Assembly: GCA_031289445.1 (NCBI GenBank)
Contig: JAITPL010000209.1
Location: 1-14,099 of the forward strand
DNA length: 14,099 nucleotides
Direction: 5' to 3'
Source of the DNA: Tannerella sp.
GTDB lineage: Bacteria > Bacteroidota > Bacteroidia > Bacteroidales > Tannerellaceae
This document shows, one piece after another, positions 1 to 6,456 of the stretch. The translations under genes were made by a program, and so were the position numbers. Numbering within the stretch: position 1 is the stretch's first letter; every line of letters begins with the position of its first letter. The notes below the pieces were generated by a model, which had not been told where the DNA came from, made no database searches, and saw nothing but the letters and a program-made list of their open reading frames with translations.

Positions 1-123
1 AATCCTACCGTAATGTAGTATTTCCTTTATCCCGAATCCCTTGACATGTTTGTTACCTTGCTGAATTATAATCGTTTACGCATGTTGGCACGCTTTTTGA
101 TTGTGTATTTTATAAAAGACTGT

Positions 124-477
124 ATGTTTAAGTCGTTCAGAATTGGTAACAGATTGGAAATTGAGAAGAACGGCGCTTGTTTTCTCAATTCGAGACGCAT
201 AGAGCTGCTTGGGCTTATTCGTGAGCACGGCTCGATTCTCTCTGCATCGAAAGCGCTTAGAATGTCTTATCAACAGGCCTGGTCGATAATTCGTGACATC
301 AATTCGTCGTCGCCCCTGCCTGTCGTCGTAAGGCAACGCGGCGGAGCTAACGGCGGCGGAGCTGTCGTAACCGAGTACGGACAGAACCTGATAAGCCGTT
401 ACGAGTCGCTTCTCTATCGCTTCAACCGGTGCATCGCCGAGATGGACGATGAATTGCAGTCTATTTGTTCGTTTTGA
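124..477 (+). CDS. ModE-type winged helix DNA-binding protein (N-terminal domain only)
   Basis: This is a small (117 aa) transcription regulator resembling the DNA-binding domain of ModE, the molybdate-responsive repressor. The sequence shows an N-terminal strand pair (RLEIEKNGACFL, residues 10-21), then RRIELLGLIREHGSI leading into a helix-turn-helix (about 37-58, with SASKALRMSYQQAWSII). A glycine-rich wing follows (GGANGGGAVVT, 73-83), then a dimerisation-type helix (85-113). The protein ends there: no MOP/TOBE molybdate-binding domain follows, so sensing must work differently from E. coli ModE. The frame is open from an ATG at 46, but I chose the ATG at 124 because homology to the family starts with MFKSFRIGNRLEIEKNG and the upstream residues look like translated leader. 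It lies 55 bp upstream of a five-gene transport operon on the same strand, with a ModE-like operator between them, so it probably regulates that operon. The wHTH family call is firm; the ligand is inferred. Confidence 0.85.
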   Translation: MFKSFRIGNRLEIEKNGACFLNSRRIELLGLIREHGSILSASKALRMSYQQAWSIIRDINSSSPLPVVVRQRGGANGGGAVVTEYGQNLISRYESLLYRFNRCIAEMDDELQSICSF

Positions 478-491
478 TTTTTTTTGAAATG

Positions 492-515
492 CGTTATTCT
501 GAAGTTTTTATAACG
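492..515. promoter_or_regulatory. Candidate ModE operator (CGTTAT-N12-ATAACG)
   Basis: A perfect 6-bp inverted repeat, CGTTAT at 492-497 and ATAACG at 510-515, is separated by 12 bases. It lies in the 55-bp gap between the ModE-like gene and the permease gene and ends 17 bases before the permease ATG. The E. coli modA operator, as I recall it, has the same half-sites and the same 12-base spacing, although the E. coli consensus extends further inward (CGTTATAT..) and that extension is not kept here. A weak Bacteroidetes-type promoter may overlap it (TTTG at 473-476, TATTCTGA at 495-502), which would suit repression. The inverted repeat is seen directly; its role is inferred. Confidence 0.65.
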
Positions 516-532
516 AAAAAGAAACGGTAAAT

Positions 533-1546
533 ATGGATAAAATAAAATATGTACGAAAAAGAGGGATTTTCATCCTGTTGTCGGCGATTTTACCGGCGAC
601 AGTCCTTTTCTCCCTAAGCGTGGGAAGGTATCCGATAGCTGTGGGCGACATCCTTCAATACCTGCTGTCGGGCAAATATACGGACGAAAACGTTCCCGTT
701 CTGATTACCCAGGTCCGCATGCCGCGTATCGTCATGGCTATACTGGCGGGAGGCGCCTTATCCGTATCCGGAGCGGCTTATCAGGGCGTGTTTCGCAACC
801 CGATAGTCAGTCCGGATATATTGGGCGTCAGTTCGGGAGCAGGATTCGGCGCGGCGCTGGCCATTTTGTTTTTCCCCGGACTGGCCGGCCTGCAAATATC
901 GGCGTTTGTGCTGGGTTTGCTTTCCGTCAGCCTGTCGCTGATTATCAGCAAAAGCATGGCGGCTTATCACGACCGGACGCTGATGCTGGTATTGTCGGGC
1001 ATGATTGTAGGCTCGCTTTTCAGCGCTCTTATTTCATTGATGAAGTACATTGCCGACGGCGAATCGAAACTTCCCGAAATCACGTTTTGGCTGATGGGCA
1101 ACCTCTCCGCGGCAAGCATGGTCGAAATAAGGTATATCCTGCCTGTCGTCATCATCGCGCTGATACCGATACTGCTCACTTCGTGGAAGCTGAATATCCT
1201 CTCGTTCGGCGACGAAGAAGCGCGAGCCATGGGATTGAATCCCGACCGTCTGCGCTTCACCGTTATCTGTTGCGCCTCTCTGCTGACTGCGTCCATCGTT
1301 TCCGTAACCGGACTGATAGGCTGGGTGGGATTGATTATTCCCCATTTTGCGCGTTTTGTCGTCGGGCCGAATCACAAGCAGTTATTTCCGGCTTCGTTTC
1401 TGATAGGCAGTTCCTTCATGCTCTGCGTGGACGACATAGCGCGGTCGGCTTTCCCGCTCGAAATACCCTTGGGCATTATCACGTCGGTGATTGGAGCGCC
1501 CCTGTTTTTTATTATAATAAGAATGTCGTCGAAAAAAATATGGTAA
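533..1546 (+). CDS. BtuC/FecCD-family ABC transporter permease
   Basis: This is the inner-membrane permease subunit (337 aa) of a type II ABC importer; two copies normally form the channel and pair with the ATPase and binding protein encoded further down. The sequence has about nine or ten hydrophobic segments. Family signatures are VRMPRIVMAILAGGALSVSG (61-80), YQGVFRNPIVSPDILGVSSGAG (83-104), the cytoplasmic GDEEARAMGLNPDRLR segment (226-241) and GLIGWVGLIIPHFAR (260-274). The length is normal for the family. The family carries iron-siderophores, haem and cobalamin, and also, in the Haemophilus influenzae MolBCA system, molybdate and tungstate, so the sequence alone does not give the substrate. 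The ModE-like regulator and operator just upstream favour molybdate or tungstate. It is the first gene of a tight operon; the methyltransferase gene starts 29 bp after its stop, or overlaps the stop if the earlier ATG at 1540 is used. Confidence 0.92.
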   Translation: MDKIKYVRKRGIFILLSAILPATVLFSLSVGRYPIAVGDILQYLLSGKYTDENVPVLITQVRMPRIVMAILAGGALSVSGAAYQGVFRNPIVSPDILGVSSGAGFGAALAILFFPGLAGLQISAFVLGLLSVSLSLIISKSMAAYHDRTLMLVLSGMIVGSLFSALISLMKYIADGESKLPEITFWLMGNLSAASMVEIRYILPVVIIALIPILLTSWKLNILSFGDEEARAMGLNPDRLRFTVICCASLLTASIVSVTGLIGWVGLIIPHFARFVVGPNHKQLFPASFLIGSSFMLCVDDIARSAFPLEIPLGIITSVIGAPLFFIIIRMSSKKIW

Positions 1547-1575
1547 ATCATTTAACAACAAAAATAAAAGAGATT

Positions 1576-2313
1576 ATGGAAAAGAAGTTCAACAGTTATC
1601 CTGTCCGAATAGTCGGTACAGGACCCGGAGACCCCGATTTACTCACGGTAAGAGCCAAACGGTATATCGAAGAAGCCGATGTTTTGTTTTACGATTGCCT
1701 TCCGGCGGTGCACGTGCTTAAAACCGCGCCGAATGCCGAAGTGATCTATGTGAACAAGCATCCCGAAGAGGGGGAAAAGAAGGAAGACATCCTGAAGATC
1801 GTGCGCACGCATTACGAAGCAGGGAGAAAGGTGGTGCGCCTGAAAGCCGGCGACGCCATGATGTTCAACGGCGGAGACGTGGAAGCCCGCATCCTGAAAG
1901 AATGGGGCATTCCGTTTGAAATCGTGCCCGGCATTACGGCGTCGTGCGCGGCGTCCAACATTTTTGCCGTTCCAACTACGGAAATATACAAAAGCAATGC
2001 GCTTGTCAATGTGATTGCCTACGAGATTCACGATGATTTTGCGCATATCAGGGCTATAGCCGGACTTTTCAAACACGGCACAACCGTCGCGCTATACATG
2101 GCATTCGACAATATCGAAGCCATATTCAGGGTATTCGTGGAAGAAGGCGTAGATGAAAACATTCCGGTTGTAATAGCCGCGATGGTCTCCCTGTCGAACG
2201 AAGACGTAGCCCTTGCCACGATGGATACCGTCATGGACGTCATCAACCGGCGCGAAATGGTTTCTCCCTTCGTGTTTTTTATCGGTAATCATATCGGAGT
2301 ATTAACAAATTAA
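1576..2313 (+). CDS. Divergent SUMT/CobA-like tetrapyrrole methylase
   Basis: This 245-aa protein belongs to the S-adenosylmethionine-dependent tetrapyrrole methylase family, closest in layout to uroporphyrinogen-III C-methyltransferase (SUMT/CobA/CysG C-terminal half). Seen: the N-terminal GTGPGDPDLLT motif (14-24), YD at 39-40, VVRLKAGD (86-93), VPGITASCAAS (118-128) and a C-terminal FVFFIGNHIGVL. Several SUMT hallmarks are altered. YDRLV is YDCLP, the usual GDPFIFGRGGEE is GDAMMFNGGDVE (92-103), and the usual V.GH segment is IAYEIHDD (147-154). It probably binds SAM, but its tetrapyrrole substrate is doubtful. The frame is open far upstream inside the permease gene. I chose the ATG at 1576 because it sits a normal distance from the first motif; the ATG at 1540, overlapping the permease stop, is an alternative. 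It lies between permease and receptor genes, 10 bp before the latter, so it is part of the operon. An assimilatory role in sirohaem or cobalamin synthesis is possible but would not explain this location. Confidence 0.85.
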   Translation: MEKKFNSYPVRIVGTGPGDPDLLTVRAKRYIEEADVLFYDCLPAVHVLKTAPNAEVIYVNKHPEEGEKKEDILKIVRTHYEAGRKVVRLKAGDAMMFNGGDVEARILKEWGIPFEIVPGITASCAASNIFAVPTTEIYKSNALVNVIAYEIHDDFAHIRAIAGLFKHGTTVALYMAFDNIEAIFRVFVEEGVDENIPVVIAAMVSLSNEDVALATMDTVMDVINRREMVSPFVFFIGNHIGVLTN

Positions 2314-2323
2314 TTATATTATA

Positions 2324-4375
2324 ATGAAAGCAAAATCTTTATTTTTAGTTTCAGCGTTTATCTGTTTGCAAATACATGCACAGGAAACGGATAGCATATC
2401 CGGAGTATATTTGCTCGGCGAGGTTTCGGTGTCGGGCAGCAAGGCAGGCAAGTCGATGTCGAACAGGGTGAATGCCGCGCAATTGCGCCTGTTTAACAGG
2501 GACAATGCCGCCGACGCACTCAATCTGCTGCCGGGAATAACAATCACGGAAGCCGGCGCACGCAACGAAGGCCAGATATATCTGCGCGGTTTCAATCTCC
2601 TGCAAACGCCGGTTTTCTACGACGGCATTCCGGTTTATGTGCCCTACGACGGAAATGTGGACATCAACCGTTTTACCACGTTCGACCTGTCGCAGATTTC
2701 CGTATCCAAAGCCCTGACTTCCGTCCTCTACGGGCCTAATACGATGGGCGGAGCTATCAATCTCGTTTCGCGCAAGCCGGCGAAACAGCTGGAAGTATGG
2801 GGACTTTCGGGCATGAAACTGAGCAGGGAAGGCTTCAGCGGTTACAATACTGCCGTCAGTGTCGGCTCCAAATCGGACAAATTCTACGCGCTCGGAAGTA
2901 TTTCGTATCTCGAAAACAGTTTCGCGACGCTTTCGGGGAAATTCGCGCCGGGCACGAACGAAGACGGCGGCAAAAGGGACAACTCCGAAACAAAGGACTT
3001 TAAATTCAGCGCCAAGGCAGGTTTTACGCCCAACGCGACCGACGAATATTCGCTCAACTTTATTCTTCAGGATGCGCAGAAGGGAATACCTCCCGGAGTA
3101 GAGGGCAACCAGTTCAGAAGCTATCCGGAATACAACAAGAAAAGCCTGTACTACAAATCGAAAAATCTTTTGGGCGAGAGCATAACGATGGATATTACCG
3201 CCTTCTACGACAATTACTATAACATCATGAGCCAGTTCGACGATAACACGTATGGCTTGCAAAACAAGGGAAGTTCGTTCAACAGCGTGTATGACGACAA
3301 GTCGTTGGGAGCTTCGACGAATTTCGCATTCAGCATGATTGAGAACAACTTATTGAAGGTGGCGCTGTATGAAAAATATGATTCGCACAAGGAACATAAC
3401 GCCGGTATTCCGGCCGACGACGCCGCGGGACAAACCGAAAAAACGGGCGAGCCGGTACAGGAATATCTCGACAACACGCTTTCTGCCGGACTGGAAGACG
3501 TTTATACAGTCAACGGCTATCTGGATGTGATTGCGGGCGTCAATTACAGTTACAGAGCCAACAACAAGGCGCAGGAATACGGCACGCATTACGATACCGG
3601 CGAACGGAATGTCCTGTTCGACTTTCCGACAGGCAGCGACGATGCTTTTAACTGGCAGCTGGCAGCGGTCGTCAAACCGGCCTACGGACATGAGATTTCA
3701 CTGTCGGCGTCGCGAAAATCGCGTTTCGCTTCCCAGAAAGACCGTTATTCCAGCCGGTTTGGCTCGGTTCGTCCCAATCCCGACCTCAAATCGGAATTTA
3801 GCTGGATTTTCGACCTCACCTACAAGGGCGAAGTAAAATCCGTCTTTCAGTATGAGGTGTCCGTCTTCCGCAACAATATCGACAATGCCATCTATCAGGT
3901 TACCATTCCCGGAGAATTTCAGGCTGACGGCGTTACGCCACTCTATCAGAACCGGAATGTGGGAAAATCCTTTGCAACAGGCTACGAGGTATCTTTAGGC
4001 GTGAAGCCGGTCAGGGAAATAACCCTGGGCGCTGCATATACATATATATATCGCGAAAACAAAGAGGACAGGAATTTGAAATACGTGGACGTGCCCGCAC
4101 ACAAGGGCATTATCTACGGCAAGTTCGGTCTGCCTGCGTGGAGCGATACTTATTTGCATGTCGATTTGGAAACAAACAGCAAAAGATACTATACCAGCGA
4201 CGGAATGACATTGCCCGGCTATACGCTGCTGAATCTGAAGGTTTTCTCGAAAATATGGAAAGGATTTTCGGCGGAAGCAGGCGTCAGAAACCTTTTGGAC
4301 AAGGATTACAGCCTGTCGTTCAACTATCCGAGAGAAGGCAGGGTTTATTTTATGTCTCTGGTATATGATTTTTAA
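2324..4375 (+). CDS. TonB-dependent outer-membrane receptor
   Basis: This is a 683-aa outer-membrane gated channel that takes up a scarce ligand using energy passed from the inner membrane by TonB-ExbBD. It has a signal peptide (1 to about 19, ending QIHA before QETD) and a short periplasmic N-terminus in which LLGEVSVSG (30-38) may contain the TonB box. A plug domain follows (about 45-150: ALNLLPGITITEAGARNEGQIYLRGF, YDGIPV, LTSVLYGPNTMGGAINLVSRKP). The rest is a roughly 22-strand beta-barrel with a typical C-terminal end (VRNLLDKDYSLSFNYP, then YFMSLVYDF with terminal Phe). It lacks the carboxypeptidase-like N-terminal domain and the SusD partner of polysaccharide receptors, so it belongs with the metal, siderophore or cofactor receptors. 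Translation probably starts at the ATG 10 bp after the methylase stop. Being in one operon with a complete ABC importer, it likely supplies the same ligand; which ligand cannot be read from the sequence. Confidence 0.93.
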   Translation: MKAKSLFLVSAFICLQIHAQETDSISGVYLLGEVSVSGSKAGKSMSNRVNAAQLRLFNRDNAADALNLLPGITITEAGARNEGQIYLRGFNLLQTPVFYDGIPVYVPYDGNVDINRFTTFDLSQISVSKALTSVLYGPNTMGGAINLVSRKPAKQLEVWGLSGMKLSREGFSGYNTAVSVGSKSDKFYALGSISYLENSFATLSGKFAPGTNEDGGKRDNSETKDFKFSAKAGFTPNATDEYSLNFILQDAQKGIPPGVEGNQFRSYPEYNKKSLYYKSKNLLGESITMDITAFYDNYYNIMSQFDDNTYGLQNKGSSFNSVYDDKSLGASTNFAFSMIENNLLKVALYEKYDSHKEHNAGIPADDAAGQTEKTGEPVQEYLDNTLSAGLEDVYTVNGYLDVIAGVNYSYRANNKAQEYGTHYDTGERNVLFDFPTGSDDAFNWQLAAVVKPAYGHEISLSASRKSRFASQKDRYSSRFGSVRPNPDLKSEFSWIFDLTYKGEVKSVFQYEVSVFRNNIDNAIYQVTIPGEFQADGVTPLYQNRNVGKSFATGYEVSLGVKPVREITLGAAYTYIYRENKEDRNLKYVDVPAHKGIIYGKFGLPAWSDTYLHVDLETNSKRYYTSDGMTLPGYTLLNLKVFSKIWKGFSAEAGVRNLLDKDYSLSFNYPREGRVYFMSLVYDF

Positions 4376-4392
4376 TTTAACAGCAAAACAGG

Positions 4393-5445
4393 ATGAAATA
4401 CAAGATAACAGTTATTTTATTTATATCCGTTCTTGCCGGATGCAACTCCAACAAGCGGACTTCCCCGCCAAACCTCCGGACAATAACGGATATGGCGGGA
4501 CGACAGGTCGAAATTCCGATGGAAATAGACTCCATCTTTATCGACCGCCATTCCGTTCAGCTGATTTACGCTTTCGATACGGCGGCGCCTGTAAATACGG
4601 TTTTCCATTATTACGAAACGGAGAAAAAGTACTTAAAGCGCTCTTTTTACGAGAACAAACCGTACGTGCTGGAACGGTCGATAGAGGAAATAACCGTACT
4701 GAAACCGGATATAATCGTTTATTCCATGCCGCTCGCTCCTGAAAATATCGAAGAAGCAGACATCTTGCAGCAAAAGGCGCAAATACCGGTCGTCGTGATA
4801 GATATGGACATCCTGAAATACAAGGAAATTCTGGCATTTACCGGCGAACTGCTGAACAAAAAGGAAAAAGCGGACGAGCTGATCCGGTTTGTGGAAGAAT
4901 ACGTTGACCCGATTTTCGAGAAGGCGAAAACGATTCCTCCGGAAAAGAAAAGAAGCGTATATTATGCCGAAGGAATGAAGGGTTTGAACACCGACCCTTC
5001 AGGCTCCGTGCACAGTCTGCTGATTGATTTGACAGGAGGCGACAATGTGGCCCGCGTGGACGTCTTGCCGATGAAAGGCATGACGAGCGTATCCCTGGAA
5101 CAGATATATACGTGGAATCCGGAACTTATTCTGGTATGGTCGGGTAATTTCGACAATATGGATTCGTACCGCGAAATCAAAACCGCGCCGTCATGGGCAA
5201 ACCTGAAAGCCGTCAGGGAAAACAAGGTATATCAGGTGCCATGGCGACCCTTCGGCTGGATTGACCGCCCGCCGGGCATTAACCGGCTGATTGGCGTCGT
5301 GTGGCTGTCGAACCTTTTGTATCCGGACGTGTATCGTCAGGAAGACTTGCCGGCCGTTACCAAGGAATTTTTCCAAAAATTTTACCACTATGAAATGACG
5401 GACGAGGAAGCGCTTGATTTACTTAATCCGCAACCGGCATTCTGA
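4393..5445 (+). CDS. ABC transporter substrate-binding lipoprotein (BtuF/FepB/MolA-type fold)
   Basis: This is the periplasmic ligand-binding subunit (350 aa) of the importer. It begins with a lipoprotein signal, MKYKITVILFISVLAGC, with the lipobox cysteine at residue 17, so it should be membrane-anchored. The mature part matches the helical-backbone binding proteins (periplasmic_binding_2). Visible features are ITDMAGRQVEIP near the start, EEITVLKPDIIVY, GELLNKKEKADELIRFVEEYV (the long connecting helix), GSVHSLLIDLTGGDNVA, SLEQIYTWNPELILVW and ENKVYQVPWRPFGWIDRPPGINRL. The last segment, with its WIDRPPGINRLIGVVWLSNLLYP run, is a pattern I associate with oxyanion/iron binding proteins annotated generically as 'iron' SBPs; the H. 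influenzae MolA molybdate protein belongs to this fold. It starts 17 bp after the receptor stop and is followed 17 bp later by the ATPase gene. Its metal or oxyanion ligand is inferred from the ModE context only. Confidence 0.9.
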   Translation: MKYKITVILFISVLAGCNSNKRTSPPNLRTITDMAGRQVEIPMEIDSIFIDRHSVQLIYAFDTAAPVNTVFHYYETEKKYLKRSFYENKPYVLERSIEEITVLKPDIIVYSMPLAPENIEEADILQQKAQIPVVVIDMDILKYKEILAFTGELLNKKEKADELIRFVEEYVDPIFEKAKTIPPEKKRSVYYAEGMKGLNTDPSGSVHSLLIDLTGGDNVARVDVLPMKGMTSVSLEQIYTWNPELILVWSGNFDNMDSYREIKTAPSWANLKAVRENKVYQVPWRPFGWIDRPPGINRLIGVVWLSNLLYPDVYRQEDLPAVTKEFFQKFYHYEMTDEEALDLLNPQPAF

Positions 5446-5462
5446 AAACAAATGACTTGTAT

Positions 5463-6248
5463 ATGAAACTTGAGATTAAAAACGCAGTATTGGGGTATCA
5501 CCGGAAGACCGTGCTGAAAAATGTAAACCTCACACTGGAAACCGGACAGACAACTTGCGTAATAGGTAGAAACGGCGCAGGGAAAACGACTTTGTTCAAG
5601 TCGATGCTGGGACTTTTACCTTTGCTTCGGGGCGAGATTCTCCTCGACGGCAAAAGCGTGGATGCGTGGAGCAGGCGTAAATTTGCCCGTCGGGTTGCAT
5701 ATATTCCGCAAGTACGCGCTCTTCCGTTTCCCTATACGGCATTTGACGTCGTGCTTTTCGGACGGACAGCCCATTTAGCCGCGTTCTCCTCGCCGGGCAA
5801 AAAAGACCGCCTTATTGCCGAAGAATGTCTGGACAAATTACATATCGCTCACCTGAAAAACCGCATTTTCACTCAGTTGAGCGGAGGCGAGCAACAGATG
5901 ATAATCGTAGCGCGAGCCTTGGCTCAACAACCGTCCTTTCTGATTATGGACGAGCCTACTTCGGGTTTGGATTTCGGAAACCAGATAAAAATAATCAATC
6001 AGGTAAACGAGCTGAAAAACGATTCCTTAGGCATCCTGATGGCAACCCATTCGCCCGACCATGCTTTTATGTGCGACGCAGGCGTTGTGGTTGTTCACAG
6101 GGAAGAAATCCGGCAACACGAAGACTGCAACCGGATGATAACGGAAGAGATTTTGAAGGAAATATACAGCGTCGATATAAAAATCTGCTCCATCACAGAC
6201 CCGCAATCCGGCTATAACCGAAAAACCTGTATGCCGACTATGGAATGA
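5463..6248 (+). CDS. ABC transporter ATP-binding protein (FecE/BtuD type)
   Basis: This is the cytoplasmic ATPase (261 aa) that drives the importer. All nucleotide-binding motifs are present and intact: Walker A GRNGAGKTT (35-43), Q-loop Gln83 in YIPQV, signature LSGGEQQ (139-145), Walker B FLIMDEP (159-165), D-loop SGLD (167-170) and switch His196 in MATHSPDH. The GDVVLFGR-like stretch FDVVLFGRTAHL (94-105) is typical of the FecE/BtuD/FepC branch that works with FecCD permeases. I chose the ATG at 5463; an in-frame TTG two codons earlier adds nothing. It is the last gene of the operon. The C-terminus extends beyond the core with an NRKTCMPTME tail of no known role. Downstream lies a 61-bp tandem repeat array and then a convergent gene. 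Confidence 0.93.
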   Translation: MKLEIKNAVLGYHRKTVLKNVNLTLETGQTTCVIGRNGAGKTTLFKSMLGLLPLLRGEILLDGKSVDAWSRRKFARRVAYIPQVRALPFPYTAFDVVLFGRTAHLAAFSSPGKKDRLIAEECLDKLHIAHLKNRIFTQLSGGEQQMIIVARALAQQPSFLIMDEPTSGLDFGNQIKIINQVNELKNDSLGILMATHSPDHAFMCDAGVVVVHREEIRQHEDCNRMITEEILKEIYSVDIKICSITDPQSGYNRKTCMPTME

Positions 6249-6258
6249 AATACGGGCG

Positions 6259-6439
6259 TTTGCGAAAATTCCTGTACAACGCGGCACTGTTGCCTGTCGT
6301 CGCGTCCAGAATTTCGAGGTTTGCGGAAACTCCTGTACAACGCGGCGCTGTTGCCTGTCGTTATGTCCAGAATTTCGAGGTTTGCGGAAATTCCTGTATA
6401 AGGGCGCTGTTGCCTGTCGTCGCGTCCAAAACTTCGAGG
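6259..6439. repeat. Three tandem copies of a 61-bp repeat
   Basis: Copies begin at 6259, 6320 and 6381, each opening with TTTGCG(G)AAA.TCCTGTA and closing with TTTCGAGG or CTTCGAGG. The first two are 61 bp and the third 59 bp, with only a few mismatches (for example ACAACGCGGC against ATAAGGGC). A fourth, heavily decayed start (ATGCCGGCGAGTTCGTTTTACAATGGC, in part) seems to run from 6440 into the end of the convergent gene. The array fills the gap between two convergent stop codons. Frames through it are open on both strands because the repeat contains no stop in some frames, but I do not regard those as genes. I see no strong hairpin followed by a T-run. Confidence 0.9.
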
Positions 6440-6456
6440 ATGCCGGCGAGTTCGTT

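Noticed and set aside
41..72. TTGACA (41-46) and TATAAT (67-72), a sigma-70-like promoter ahead of the ModE-like gene
   Set aside because: The spacer is 20 bases, too long for a good sigma-70 promoter, and the Bacteroidetes main sigma factor prefers TTTG / TAnnTTTG. A chance match in AT-rich DNA is likely.
46..123. 26-residue N-terminal extension of the ModE-like protein from the ATG at 46
   Set aside because: The extra residues do not resemble the family, whose homology starts right after the ATG at 124.
1087..1575. Long upstream extension of the methylase frame inside the permease gene
   Set aside because: It overlaps the conserved permease coding sequence in another frame and encodes Arg-rich, non-family sequence; starts at 1576 (or 1540) are far more plausible.
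2351..3262. 303-codon open frame antisense to the receptor gene
   Set aside because: It is a codon-bias shadow of the receptor gene; the translation has no recognisable domain and no sensible start region.
5457..5462. TTG start for the ATPase at 5457
   Set aside because: It adds only two codons ahead of the ATG at 5463, where family homology (MKLEIKNAVLGY) begins.
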